From NCBI GenBank assembly GCA_017347485.1, contig AP021857.1:1469390-1533389 (forward strand): DNA of 64,000 nucleotides. Direction: 5' to 3'. The notes beneath the pieces were generated by a model. The model did not search any database and had not been told where the DNA came from. It saw only the letters and a program-made list of their open reading frames with translations. Source of the stretch: Candidatus Desulfobacillus denitrificans. GTDB taxonomy: Bacteria > Pseudomonadota > Gammaproteobacteria > Burkholderiales > Rhodocyclaceae. The translations under genes were made by a program, and so were the position numbers. Below are positions 1 through 9,056 of the stretch, piece by piece; position 1 is the stretch's first letter, and every line of letters starts with the position of its first letter.

Positions 1-235
1 CCTGCGCAACCGGCCGCTGCCGCAGAAGCTGATCGCCTTCGGCGAGGTCGGCCTGGCCGGCGAGATCCGTCCGGCGCCGCGCGGCCAGGAGCGCCTCAAG
101 GAAGCCGCCAAGCTCGGCTTCACGCACGCCCTGATCCCGAAGGCCAACGCGCCGAAGCAGGCCATCAAGGGCATCGAGGTCATCGCCCTGGAACGGGTCG
201 AGCAGGCGGTGGACAAGCTGCGCGAACTGCAATGA
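1..235 (+). CDS. radA: DNA repair protein RadA, C-terminal end (partial)
   Basis: The window opens inside a reading frame whose last 77 residues are visible. They contain FGEVGLAGEIRP followed by a QERLKEAAKLGF segment, the hallmark of the C-terminal Lon-protease-like (S5 fold) domain of RadA/Sms. RadA is a RecA-family ATPase that promotes branch migration in recombinational repair. The zinc finger and ATPase core lie upstream of the window. The stop (TGA, 233-235) overlaps the ATG of the following permease by 3 bases, so the two are probably co-transcribed and translationally coupled. The missing N-terminus is only the window edge. Confidence 0.93.
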   Translation, partial: LRNRPLPQKLIAFGEVGLAGEIRPAPRGQERLKEAAKLGFTHALIPKANAPKQAIKGIEVIALERVEQAVDKLRELQ

Positions 236-2724
236 ACGGCTGGCACCTCGCCTGGCAGATGCTCAGGCGCGACTTCCGCGCCGGCGAGCTGCGCCTGCTC
301 GGGCTGGCGCTGGTGATCGCCGTGGCCAGCCTGTCGAGCGTCAGCTTCTTCTCCGACCGCCTCTCGCGGGCGCTGGCGCGCGAGGCGCACCAGCTGCTCG
401 GCGGCGACCTGCTGCTGCTGGCCGACCATGCCTGGGACGAGAGTTATCGCGCGGAAGCGGAGCGGCTCGGCCTGCGCGTCATCGGCAGCGCGAGCTTCCC
501 CAGCATGACGGCGGCCAACGGCGCCAGCCACCTGGCCGACATCAAGGCGGTCGAGCCGGGCTATCCCCTGCGCGGGTCGCTGAGGATTGCGCCGGCGCTC
601 AACCGGCCCGATGCGGAAACGCAGGAGACGCCGGCACGCGGCGAGGTGTGGCTGGACGAGCGGCTGGCGGCGGCGCTCGAGGCGAAGGTCGGCGATGTCG
701 TGCAGCTCGGCAACGCCAGGCTCGCCGTCTCGGCGGTACTGACTTTGGAACCGGACCGCGGCGTGAACTTCTTCAACATCGCGCCGCGCCTGCTGATGCA
801 GGCCGCCGACCTGCCGGCCACGCAGCTGATCCAGGTCGGCAGCCGCGTCACTTATCGACTGCATCTGGCCGGCGAGGCCAAGGCCGTAGCCGCCTACCAG
901 AAGTGGGCGGAAAGGCAGCTTGGGCGCGGCGAGCGCATCGAGAGCCTCGACAATGCGCGGCCCGAGGTGAGGAACGCCCTCGATCGCGCCGAGAAGTTCC
1001 TGCGCCTGGCGGCATTGCTGGCGGCGGTGCTGGCCGCGGTCGCCGTCGGCCTCGGCGCGCGCCGCTTCATGCAGCGGCATCTCGACGGCTGCGCCGTGAT
1101 GCGCTGCCTCGGCGCGCGCGAGAGCCAGCTGCTGCGCATCTACCTGGGCGAATTCCTGCTCTTCGGCGCCATCGCCTCGGCGCTCGGCTGCCTGGCCGGC
1201 TTCGGCGCCCAGTATGCGCTGGAGCGGCTGCTGGCGAACCTGCTGACGGCCGCCTTGCCGGCGCCGTCGCCGCTGCCGCTCGTCCATGGCTTCGCCCTTG
1301 GACTGGCGCTGCTGGCCGGCTTCGCCCTGCCGCAGCTGATGCGCCTGCGCAATGTGCCGACGGTGCGCGTGCTGCGGCGCGAGTGGGCGGATGCCGAGCC
1401 GCTGGCCTGGACCGGCTATGCCTTCGGCGCGGCGGTGCTGGCCGGCCTGATGCTGTGGATGGCGGCCGACCTCAAGCTCGGAGTGTGGGTGCTCGGCCTG
1501 TTCTCGCTCGCCGTCGCCCTCTATGCCGGCGTGGCGCGGCTGGCGCTGGCCGCGGCCGGGCGTCTGCGCGGCGCGGCGGGCGCCGGCTGGCGCTACGGCA
1601 TCGCCTCGCTCGCCCGCCGCCTCGGCACCAGCCTGATCCAGGCCGTGGCCCTCGGCCTCGGCATGACGGCGCTGCTCCTGCTTACGCTGGCGCGCGACGA
1701 CCTGCTCGCCTCCTGGAAGCGCAGCATGCCGCCGGATGCGCCCAACCGCTTTGTCATCAACATCCAGCCCGAGCAGCGCGAGCCGGTGCGCGCGCTGTTC
1801 GCCGCGAAGGGCCTCGACAGGCCGACGCTGCTGCCGATGATCCGCGGCCGCCTGGTGGCGGTGAACGGCCGGCCGGTCGTTGCCGCCGACTACGCCGAGG
1901 AGCGCGCCCAGCGCCTGGTCGAGCGCGAGTTCAACCTGTCCTGGATGGCCGAGCTGCCGGAGGGCAATTCGCTCACGGCCGGCCGCTGGTTCGCCGCGCA
2001 GGATGCCGGCACGCCGCAGTTCTCGGTGGAACAGGGGCTGGCGGACACGCTCAAACTCAAGCTGCACGACGTGCTGACCTACGAGATCGCCGGCCGGCGA
2101 CTGGAAGCGGAGATCACCTCGCTGCGCAAGCTCGACTGGGATTCGATGCGGGTGAACTTCTTCGTCGTCACGCCGCCCGGCGTGCTGGAGCCGTTCCCCA
2201 CCAGCTACATCACCAGCTTCCACCTGCCGCAGGAGAAGGCCGGCTTCGTCGGCGAGCTGGTGGCGGCGCATCCCAACCTGACGGTGATCGACGTCGCCTC
2301 CATCCTGCGCCAGCTCCAGTCGGTGATGGACCAGCTGGCGCGGGCGGTGCAGTTCGTCTTCGCCTTCTCGCTGGTCGCCGGCCTGGCCGTGCTGTTCGCC
2401 GCCCTGGAATCGACCCACGACGAGCGCGAATACGAGATCGCCGTGCTGCGCACCCTCGGCGCACGCAACCGCCAGCTGCGTGCCGCGCTGGCGGCGGAGT
2501 TCGCGGCGCTGGGCGCCATCGCCGGCGTGGTGGCCGGTGTCGGCTCCGCCGCAATCAGCTGGCTGCTCGGGCGCTTCGTCTTCCAGATCCCCTACGAGCC
2601 GGCCTGGCTGGTGCTGCCCGCCGGGGTAATCATGGGCGTTCTCGGCATCACCCTCGCCGGTCTGGCCGGCACCGCCCGCACCCTGCGTGCGCCGGCCTTG
2701 CAGAGCCTGCGGGCACTGGCCTGA
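232..2724 (+). CDS. FtsX-like ABC transporter permease (YbbP family)
   Basis: An 830-residue inner-membrane protein close to the length of E. coli YbbP. It has an N-terminal membrane helix (about residues 20-40), a large periplasmic domain, a first cluster of helices around 260-480, a second periplasmic domain, and a last FtsX-like core of three to four helices at about 705-820. The cytoplasmic helix-loop EREYEIAVLRTLGARNRQL just before the final helices is the FtsX/MacB coupling-helix signature. Family members pair with a YbbA-type ATPase for lipoprotein or lipid export, but no ATPase gene is adjacent here. It starts inside the radA stop codon. The substrate is unknown. It carries a copy of the 24-bp repeat at 723-746. 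Confidence 0.88.
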   Translation: MNGWHLAWQMLRRDFRAGELRLLGLALVIAVASLSSVSFFSDRLSRALAREAHQLLGGDLLLLADHAWDESYRAEAERLGLRVIGSASFPSMTAANGASHLADIKAVEPGYPLRGSLRIAPALNRPDAETQETPARGEVWLDERLAAALEAKVGDVVQLGNARLAVSAVLTLEPDRGVNFFNIAPRLLMQAADLPATQLIQVGSRVTYRLHLAGEAKAVAAYQKWAERQLGRGERIESLDNARPEVRNALDRAEKFLRLAALLAAVLAAVAVGLGARRFMQRHLDGCAVMRCLGARESQLLRIYLGEFLLFGAIASALGCLAGFGAQYALERLLANLLTAALPAPSPLPLVHGFALGLALLAGFALPQLMRLRNVPTVRVLRREWADAEPLAWTGYAFGAAVLAGLMLWMAADLKLGVWVLGLFSLAVALYAGVARLALAAAGRLRGAAGAGWRYGIASLARRLGTSLIQAVALGLGMTALLLLTLARDDLLASWKRSMPPDAPNRFVINIQPEQREPVRALFAAKGLDRPTLLPMIRGRLVAVNGRPVVAADYAEERAQRLVEREFNLSWMAELPEGNSLTAGRWFAAQDAGTPQFSVEQGLADTLKLKLHDVLTYEIAGRRLEAEITSLRKLDWDSMRVNFFVVTPPGVLEPFPTSYITSFHLPQEKAGFVGELVAAHPNLTVIDVASILRQLQSVMDQLARAVQFVFAFSLVAGLAVLFAALESTHDEREYEIAVLRTLGARNRQLRAALAAEFAALGAIAGVVAGVGSAAISWLLGRFVFQIPYEPAWLVLPAGVIMGVLGITLAGLAGTARTLRAPALQSLRALA
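723..746 (-). repeat. 24-bp dispersed element, copy 1
   Basis: Read on the minus strand: AAAGTCAGT, 9-nt spacer ACCGCCGAG, then ACGGCG. It lies inside the FtsX-like permease gene, antisense to it, and contributes AVSAVLTL to the protein. Confidence 0.85.
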
Positions 2725-2776
2725 CGGCCGCGTGAGATTTATCACGAAAGGGATAGGCAAGCCCCATTCCCGCTGC

Positions 2777-2782
2777 TATACT
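2777..2782 (+). promoter_or_regulatory. Possible -10 box upstream of rmuC
   Basis: The 138-bp gap between the permease and rmuC is locally AT-richer and contains TATACT at 2777-2782. No good -35 box sits at the right distance, so this is a weak call. A perfect 14-bp palindrome, CATGGATTTCCATG, lies downstream at 2818-2831 and could be an operator or chance. Confidence 0.3.
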
Positions 2783-2862
2783 CGACTTTATAAATAGAAC
2801 GCAAGCCTCTGTGAAGACATGGATTTCCATGTTTGGGCTCCACCGAGGCATTTGAGGGGGTC

Positions 2863-4179
2863 ATGCCCGATCTTTGGACCGCGGCCGCGCTTTTTGTAAC
2901 GGTCGTCGCAGCTTTCTTGATCCTTTGGCGAATCGCCGCGCTCCACGCGACGACGAAGGATCTCCCTTCCGGCATCGAAACGTCGCTGGCCGAGAAGCAC
3001 CGCGCCATGCTGGCCGACCTGCACGACGGACTGAATCGGCAGGGGGACCGCCTGCTTGCGCAAAACACCGAATCCGCCGAGCGTCTGCAAAGGTCGCTGG
3101 CGGAACTGAATGCCTCCTTCCAGGCCAAGCAGGACCAGCTGCGCGCCGAGGCCATCGAACAGATCTTGCTGAAGCTCGCCGAGCAGGCGCGCGCCGACCG
3201 CGAACTGCTGCAGAGCGGACTGTCGCAGGCGACGGCCCAGCTTTCCGCCAGCATGGAGAGCCTCACCCGCAGCATCAACGAGCGCCTCGAGCAGATCAGC
3301 GGACGCGTCAGCGAGCGCCTCGACGAGGGTTTCAAGAAAACCAACGAGACCTTCGCCAGCGTCATGGCGCGCCTGGCCACCATCGACGAGGCGCAGAAGA
3401 AGATCGACGGCCTCACCACCAACGTCGTCAGCCTGCAGGAACTGCTCGGCGACAAGAAGGCGCGCGGCGCCTTCGGCGAGGTGCAGCTGGAAGCCCTGGT
3501 GCGCAATGCGCTGCCGCCGGGCAGTTTCGAGTTCCAGTACACCCTCTCCAACGGCAGCCGCGCCGACTGCGTGCTGAAGCTGCCCGAGCCGACCGGGCTG
3601 GTGGCGGTGGACTCGAAATTTCCGCTGGAGAACTACCACCGCATGTTCGCGCCGGAGGCGTCCGAGTTCGAGCGCCGTGCCGCGCAGACTGACTTTCGCG
3701 CCGACCTGAAGCGGCACATCGACGCCATCGCCTCGAAGTACATCCTGCCCAACGAGACCTCCGACGGCGCCGTGATGTTCGTGCCGGCCGAGGCGGTGTT
3801 CGCCGAGATCCATGCCTACCACCCGGAGACGGTCGGCTACGCCATGCAGAAGCGCGTCTGGATCGTTTCGCCGACGACGCTGATGGCCGTCCTCAACACC
3901 GCCCGCGCCGTGCTGAAGGACGTCGAGACGCGGCACCAGATCCACATCATCAAGGACGCGCTGGGCAAGCTGTCGAAGGACTTCGCCCGCTTCGACGAGC
4001 GCATGCAGCGCCTGGCCACGCACATCGACCAGGCGCAGAAGGACGTGCAGGACGTGCAGGTCAGCAGCCGCAAGATCAGCGGCCAGTTCGCCCGCATCGA
4101 GGGCGTCGAGCTGGACGGCCTCGAGGCGCCGACCCCGCCGGTCGCTGCGGTGCCCTTGCGCAAGGCGGGCGAGCAATGA
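2863..4179 (+). CDS. rmuC: DNA recombination protein RmuC
   Basis: A 438-residue protein with an N-terminal membrane anchor (about residues 3-20), a long coiled-coil region (about 45-190, rich in E, Q, A and R heptads), then the RmuC nuclease-like domain (about 200-390). That domain includes GAFGEVQLEALVRNALPPG and LVAVDSKFPLENY, a PD-(D/E)XK-like core with an E...D-x-K pattern. RmuC limits rearrangements at inverted repeats. I chose ATG 2863 because GAGGGGG sits just upstream and the membrane anchor follows directly; an in-frame ATG at 2833 adds ten residues with no support. Its stop overlaps the next start (ATGA). It carries a 24-bp repeat copy. Confidence 0.9.
   Translation: MPDLWTAAALFVTVVAAFLILWRIAALHATTKDLPSGIETSLAEKHRAMLADLHDGLNRQGDRLLAQNTESAERLQRSLAELNASFQAKQDQLRAEAIEQILLKLAEQARADRELLQSGLSQATAQLSASMESLTRSINERLEQISGRVSERLDEGFKKTNETFASVMARLATIDEAQKKIDGLTTNVVSLQELLGDKKARGAFGEVQLEALVRNALPPGSFEFQYTLSNGSRADCVLKLPEPTGLVAVDSKFPLENYHRMFAPEASEFERRAAQTDFRADLKRHIDAIASKYILPNETSDGAVMFVPAEAVFAEIHAYHPETVGYAMQKRVWIVSPTTLMAVLNTARAVLKDVETRHQIHIIKDALGKLSKDFARFDERMQRLATHIDQAQKDVQDVQVSSRKISGQFARIEGVELDGLEAPTPPVAAVPLRKAGEQ
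3673..3696 (-). repeat. 24-bp dispersed element, copy 2
   Basis: Minus-strand reading: AAAGTCAGT, spacer CTGCGCGGC, ACGGCG. It lies inside rmuC, antisense to it, and is read in the frame giving RRAAQTDF. Confidence 0.85.
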
Positions 4180-6032
4180 ACCGCGCCACGCACCGCCTGC
4201 AGATCCTCCGGCATGCGCTGGCGGCGCTGGCCGTGCTGTGCACCTGCGGCGTGGCGCTGGCGATCGGTCCGGCCGACGATGCTCATTCGTTCTCCGTCGT
4301 CTGGTTCGCAGGGCTCGGCGGCGCCAGCGCCTTCGGCGGCTGGCTGGCCTGGAACTCGATCTCCTCGAGCCGCCTGCGCGATCAGCTCAACCTCATCGAT
4401 ACCGCCTTCCGCTGCGTGGATGCCGCCGTGGTCGGTGTCGACGACCGCGGCCAGATCATTTTCGCCAATGCCGCCGCGGCCAGACTGTCCGGCATGGAGC
4501 AGTCGGTGCTGGCCGGTCTTCCCTTCGACAAGGCGTTCCCGCTGCGCAGCGCGGCCGACGGCTCGGCTATCCTCCTCGCGCATCTGCAGGAAAATGGCGG
4601 CGAGCCGGCACCCGCGCTGCGCGCGGTGCTGCGCGACAGCGCAGACAACGAGCACGTGCTCGACATCAGCTGCGCCTGCGAGGACAGCGGGCGGCGCCAG
4701 GTGACTTTCCTCGCCATGGAAGACGTTTCCGTTCCGCACGGCATTTCGCTGGAACTGTTCTGGCAAGCCAACCACGACGCGCTGACCGGGCTGGTGAACC
4801 GCCGCGGCTTCGAGGAACAGCTGCACAAGGCGGTTGCCGTCGGCGGCGGACCGGACAAGCAGCACACGCTGCTCTTCATCGACCTCGACCGCTTCAAGCT
4901 CATCAACGACAGCGGCGGGCATGCCGCCGGCGACGAGTGCCTGCGGCAGATCGCCACCGTGCTGCGCACGCGGGTGCGTACCACCGACGTGCTGGCGCGC
5001 ATGGGCGGCGACGAGTTCGCCGTGCTGCTGCATGCCTGCCCGGTCGAGCAGGCGCTGCGCATCGCCAACGCCATCCGGCAGGACGTCTCGAATTTCCGCT
5101 TCGTCTGGCGCGAGAAGGTCTTCCACGTCGGCGCCAGCATCGGCCTGGTGGTGCTGTCCGACCCGGCCGCCAGCGCCGAGGAGGTGATGGAACAGGCTGA
5201 CCAGGCATGCTATGCCGCCAAGGAAGCCGGCCGCGACCAGATTCGCGTCTTCCATGCCAAGGCCGCCAGCCAGCAGCCGCGCGCCGACATGAACATCGTC
5301 GAGACCATCCACGACGCCATCGAGCGCAACGGCTTCCGCCTGTTCCGCCAGCGCATCGCCGGGCTTGACGAGGCGAGCGCGAAGCGACGGCATTTCGAGT
5401 TGTTGCTGCGCCTGGTCGACCGCGAGGGCAAGATCGTCCCGCCGATGGTCTTCATTCCCTCGGCCGAGCGGCACAACATGATGCAGGCCATCGACCGCTG
5501 GGTGCTGGCCAACGCCCTGCCGGCGATTCGCCGCGAATGCGACGCCACCCCGGACAGCCTGCCGGTGTTCGACATCAACCTCTCGGCCGAGAGCATCAAC
5601 GACAGCCGCTTTCCGCAATTCGTGCGCGAGCAGATCGCCCTGCACAGGGTGCCGGCCGAAGCCATCTGCTTCGAGATCACCGAGACGCTGGCGGTGGCCA
5701 ACCTGACCAAGGCGGCCGAGTTGATCCGGGAGTTGAAGGAGCTGGGGCTGAGGTTTGCGCTCGACGACTTCGGCGCCGGCATGTGTTCCTTCGCCTACCT
5801 CAAGCACCTGCCGGTGGACTACGTCAAGATCGACGGCGCCTTCGTGCGCGACATGTTCGCCGAGCCGATGAATCTCGAGGTGGTCTCCGCCATCAACAAC
5901 ATCGCCCACTCGCTGGGCATGAAGACCATCGCCGAGTTCGTCGAAACCGAGGGCGCGCTCAACCGCCTGCGCGAGATGGGCGTCGACTTCGCCCAAGGGC
6001 ACGCCGTCGGCCGGCCGTTTTATTTCTCGTAG
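4176..6032 (+). CDS. Membrane-anchored PAS-GGDEF-EAL cyclic-di-GMP protein
   Basis: A 618-residue protein with two N-terminal membrane helices (about 12-30 and 40-58), a PAS-like sensor (about 65-185), a GGDEF domain (about 200-355) and an EAL domain (about 370-615). The diguanylate cyclase site is intact (GGDEF at 277-281), and an RxxD inhibitory site (RTTD) lies five residues before it. In the EAL domain the signature is ELL (E408) rather than EAL. NLS, EITET, LDDFG (around 529-532), VKID and the Q of AQGH are present, so phosphodiesterase activity is plausible. It may therefore make and break c-di-GMP. Its ATG overlaps the rmuC stop, which couples the two translationally. Confidence 0.9.
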   Translation: MNRATHRLQILRHALAALAVLCTCGVALAIGPADDAHSFSVVWFAGLGGASAFGGWLAWNSISSSRLRDQLNLIDTAFRCVDAAVVGVDDRGQIIFANAAAARLSGMEQSVLAGLPFDKAFPLRSAADGSAILLAHLQENGGEPAPALRAVLRDSADNEHVLDISCACEDSGRRQVTFLAMEDVSVPHGISLELFWQANHDALTGLVNRRGFEEQLHKAVAVGGGPDKQHTLLFIDLDRFKLINDSGGHAAGDECLRQIATVLRTRVRTTDVLARMGGDEFAVLLHACPVEQALRIANAIRQDVSNFRFVWREKVFHVGASIGLVVLSDPAASAEEVMEQADQACYAAKEAGRDQIRVFHAKAASQQPRADMNIVETIHDAIERNGFRLFRQRIAGLDEASAKRRHFELLLRLVDREGKIVPPMVFIPSAERHNMMQAIDRWVLANALPAIRRECDATPDSLPVFDINLSAESINDSRFPQFVREQIALHRVPAEAICFEITETLAVANLTKAAELIRELKELGLRFALDDFGAGMCSFAYLKHLPVDYVKIDGAFVRDMFAEPMNLEVVSAINNIAHSLGMKTIAEFVETEGALNRLREMGVDFAQGHAVGRPFYFS

Positions 6033-6092
6033 GCCGGCCTTCAGGCCAGCAGTCGAGACCGATCAAGCGCCACTGTCGGGCCGGAGCCAGAC

Positions 6093-7355
6093 CTACACCA
6101 ATCCCTCGAAGGGCTGCACGGACACGAGTTCGCCCGCCTCGACGTGGCCGCGCTCGTGCTCGACGACGATGATGCAGTTCGCCTCCGACATCGAGCGCAG
6201 CACGCCGGAACCCTGCGATCCGGTGGCGCGCACCTTCCAGATGCCATCCTCGCGGAACAGGATGCCGCGCTGGAACTCGCTGCGGCCGGGCCGCTTCTTC
6301 AGCGGCGTGGCGCAGGGCACGCGGAACTGCGGCAGCGGCGCGACCGGCGAGACGCCCATCATCTTCAGCAGCGCGTCGCGCACGAACGCGTGGAAGGTCA
6401 CCATCACCGCCACCGGGTTGCCGGGCAGGCCGAACAGCCAGGCGCTGCCGATGCGGCCGAAGGCCATCGGGCGGCCGGGCCGCATGGCGATCTGCCAGAA
6501 AGCGACCTCGCCCAGTTTGGCCATCATGCCGCGGACGAAGTCGGCCTCGCCGACCGAGACGCCGCCGCTGGTGAGGATGGCGTCGGCTTCGGCGGCGGCC
6601 CGGCGGAAGGCCGCTTCCACCTCGGCCGGCCTGTCCCGCACCACGCCGAGGTCGATCGCCTCGCAGCCCAGCCGATCGAGCATGCCGTAGAGGGTGTAGC
6701 GGTTGCTGTCGTACACCTCGCCTTCCTGAAGCGGCGTGCCGACGGAGCGCAGTTCGTCGCCGGTGGAAAAGAAGGCGACGCGCAGGCGGCGCCGCACATT
6801 GACCTCGGCGACGCCAAGCGAAGCGATCAGGCCGAGGTCGGCGGGACGGATGATCTTGCCGGCGCGGATCGCCGGCATGCCGATGCGCAGGTCCTCGCCG
6901 GCACGGCGGACATGCTGGCCCCGGCGCTGCTTGGGCGGAATCACGATGCGTCCGCCGCTGTCGCGCACCATTTCCTGGATCACCACCGTGTCCGCGCCAT
7001 CGGGTATGACGCCGCCAGTCATGATGCGCACGCACTGGCCCGCCTCGAGCCGGCCCGCGAAGGGACGACCGGCGAAAGCCGTGCCGACGGGCGTGAGCGC
7101 GCTATCGACTTCGATCGAGAGGTCGCTGAAGCGAACGGCATAGCCATCCATGGCGGAATTGTCGTGGCCAGGCACGTTGGCCGTCGCCAGGATGTCCTCG
7201 GCCAGCACGCGCCCCAGTGCATTGCGCACGGAAAGCCGCTCGCTGCCCTCGATGGGCTCGACGAGTGCGAGAACCAGTTGGCGGGCGCGTTCGACGCTGA
7301 ACGATTCGGGATCCGTATCGCCTGCGCCGGAAATCCTGTTCAGCAGGGAGTTCAT
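6093..7355 (-). CDS. moeA: Molybdopterin molybdenumtransferase MoeA
   Basis: A 420-residue cytoplasmic protein of normal MoeA length. MoeA inserts molybdate into adenylated molybdopterin. Visible signatures are VPGHDNSAMDGYAV (substrate loop, about 60-75), the MoCF-domain segment TSGGVSVGEADFVRG (about 250-265), and RPGRPMAFGRI followed by LPGNPVAVMVTF. The C-terminal beta-barrel domain ends with VSVQPFEGLV. The start overlaps the end of mobA by 4 bases, giving a moaA-mobA-moeA minus-strand operon that diverges from the formate dehydrogenase genes. Supplying Mo cofactor to that enzyme is the obvious role, though it would serve any molybdoenzyme. Confidence 0.95.
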   Translation of the reverse strand: MNSLLNRISGAGDTDPESFSVERARQLVLALVEPIEGSERLSVRNALGRVLAEDILATANVPGHDNSAMDGYAVRFSDLSIEVDSALTPVGTAFAGRPFAGRLEAGQCVRIMTGGVIPDGADTVVIQEMVRDSGGRIVIPPKQRRGQHVRRAGEDLRIGMPAIRAGKIIRPADLGLIASLGVAEVNVRRRLRVAFFSTGDELRSVGTPLQEGEVYDSNRYTLYGMLDRLGCEAIDLGVVRDRPAEVEAAFRRAAAEADAILTSGGVSVGEADFVRGMMAKLGEVAFWQIAMRPGRPMAFGRIGSAWLFGLPGNPVAVMVTFHAFVRDALLKMMGVSPVAPLPQFRVPCATPLKKRPGRSEFQRGILFREDGIWKVRATGSQGSGVLRSMSEANCIIVVEHERGHVEAGELVSVQPFEGLV

Positions 7356-7930
7356 GTTTCGAGCCGATTCAGTTCATCAAGGGTGTTGATGTTGGCGAAG
7401 GCGCGCTCGTCGGCGAAGGGCACTTCCACGACTTTCAGCTCCGCGTACCAGGCACCCACCTTGCGGCCGCCGGCCTCGAGGAAGGCGCTCAGGCGGCCGA
7501 GCATCTCGCGCCGTACCAGGGAGAATACCGGATGCGGCCGGCTTGCGGTCTTCGCCACGGCGAGGTCGGCGCCGGCCGCCTCAAGCGCGGCACGCAGGCG
7601 CGCCACCAGGTCCGTCGGCAGAAACGGCGAGTCGCAGGGCACGGTAACGAGCAGCGGCGTTTCGCAGATGGACAGGCCGGCGTGCAATCCTGCCAGCGGA
7701 CCGGCGAAGCCGTCGAGGCGGTCAGCGACGACGGGATGGCCGAAGCCCGCATAGTCTTCCAGGTTCTGATTGGCATTGATGAGCAGGGCGTCCACCTGGG
7801 GTGCCAGGCGTTCGATGGACCAGGCCGCGAGCGGCTTGCCGCGGAAAGGCTGCAGGCCCTTCTCGCGCCCACCCATGCGGCGGGCGAGGCCGCCGGCGAG
7901 GACGAGGCCGGTGATCCGCTCGGCTTGCAT
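7352..7930 (-). CDS. mobA: Molybdenum cofactor guanylyltransferase MobA
   Basis: A 192-residue nucleotidyltransferase that joins GMP to Mo-molybdopterin to give MGD, the form bound by DMSO-reductase family enzymes such as the formate dehydrogenase encoded nearby. The N-terminal loop LVLAGGLARRMGGREKGLQPF is the GTP-binding signature, and VTVPCDSPFLPTDL provides the metal-binding aspartate. I set the start at the ATG (complement of 7928-7930); a TTG one codon upstream is possible, and neither has a clear ribosome binding site. It sits between moaA and moeA and overlaps moeA by 4 bases. Confidence 0.94.
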   Translation of the reverse strand: MQAERITGLVLAGGLARRMGGREKGLQPFRGKPLAAWSIERLAPQVDALLINANQNLEDYAGFGHPVVADRLDGFAGPLAGLHAGLSICETPLLVTVPCDSPFLPTDLVARLRAALEAAGADLAVAKTASRPHPVFSLVRREMLGRLSAFLEAGGRKVGAWYAELKVVEVPFADERAFANINTLDELNRLET

Positions 7931-7976
7931 CAATCGCCGCTATTGGCGTGGTTCCGGCAAGCGGCCGCCTGACGCA

Positions 7977-9056
7977 TCAGCCACCCGTCATCGACATGAA
8001 GCGGATGACCTTCGGATCGTGCATCTGCCGGTTGAAGTCGTGTCCCTTCGGCTTGATGCCCATCGTGTCGACGATGGCCTGGCGCAGCGGCGCGTCGTCG
8101 TCCGGGTGGGTGCGCAGCACCGGCATCAGGGCGAGGGCGTCGTTCTGGCCGAGGCAGGGATACAGCTCGCCCTTGCAGGTGATGCGCACGCGGTTGCAGC
8201 TGTCGCAGAAGTTGTGCGAGTGGGGCGAGATGAAGCCGACCTTAGACTTCGTGCCGGGGATGCGCCAGTAGCGCGCCGGCCCGCCGGTGGACTCGGCCGA
8301 GCTGACCAGCCCGAAGTGCGGCTGCAGCAGCGCCAGCGCCTCGTCGGAACTGAAATAGGTGTCGGCGCGCGGGTGGTCCACTGTTCCGAGCGGCATTTCC
8401 TCGATGAAGGAGAGGTCGATGCCCTTGTCCGCGGCGAAGCGCACCAGGTCGGCGAACTCGTCCTCGTTCACGCCGCGCATCATCACGGTGTTGAGCTTGA
8501 TGCCGGTGAAGCCGGCGGCGATCGCCGCATCGATGCCGCGCAACACCTTGTCGATCTCGCCGACGCGGGTGATCGACTTGAAACGGTCGGCGCGCAGCGT
8601 GTCGAGGCTGATGTTCACGCGTTTGACGCCTGCTTCGCGCATCTCGGCGGCATAGCGCTCGAGCTGCGAGCCGTTGGTGGTCATCACCAGTTCCTTCACT
8701 CCCTCCAGGCGGCCGATCTCCTGCAGCAGCCACATGGCGTTGCGCCGCACCAGCGGCTCGCCGCCGGTGATGCGCACCTTGGTCACGCCCATGCCGACGA
8801 AGGTTCGCACGATGCGCAGGCATTCCTCCAGGCTCAGCACCTGGTCGCGCGGCAGGAATTCCATCTCCTCCGCCATGCAGTAGAAGCAGCGGAAGTCGCA
8901 GCGGTCGGTGATCGACAGGCGGATGTAGGTGATGTGGCGTCCGTACTTGTCCACCAGCGTGCCGGGCGCGTGGGGGGAGGCGGCCGGCGTCGTCGGCGGC
9001 ACGAAGTGCTCGAGGCCGGACGGAACCGATTCAGGATTCAGGGATTCGTTGCGCAT
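7977..9056 (-). CDS. moaA: GTP 3',8-cyclase MoaA
   Basis: A radical SAM enzyme, first step of molybdopterin synthesis. The SAM-binding FeS motif CDFRCFYC (CxxxCxxC) lies near residues 45-52. The second, substrate-binding cluster motif is CDSC then 13 residues then C in the C-terminal third. The protein ends in GG, as MoaA requires. The chosen start gives 359 residues (MRNESLNPES...). An in-frame ATG 22 codons upstream at 9122 gives a longer, unsupported N-terminus. First gene of the moaA-mobA-moeA operon, divergent from the formate dehydrogenase genes across a 310-bp gap. Confidence 0.94.
   Translation of the reverse strand: MRNESLNPESVPSGLEHFVPPTTPAASPHAPGTLVDKYGRHITYIRLSITDRCDFRCFYCMAEEMEFLPRDQVLSLEECLRIVRTFVGMGVTKVRITGGEPLVRRNAMWLLQEIGRLEGVKELVMTTNGSQLERYAAEMREAGVKRVNISLDTLRADRFKSITRVGEIDKVLRGIDAAIAAGFTGIKLNTVMMRGVNEDEFADLVRFAADKGIDLSFIEEMPLGTVDHPRADTYFSSDEALALLQPHFGLVSSAESTGGPARYWRIPGTKSKVGFISPHSHNFCDSCNRVRITCKGELYPCLGQNDALALMPVLRTHPDDDAPLRQAIVDTMGIKPKGHDFNRQMHDPKVIRFMSMTGG

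Noticed and set aside
4702..4710. GTGACTTTCC in the GGDEF/EAL gene, and TCTGACTTTT at 30396
   Set aside because: They resemble one half of the 24-bp element, but the second block CGCCGT is absent at the correct 9-nt distance.
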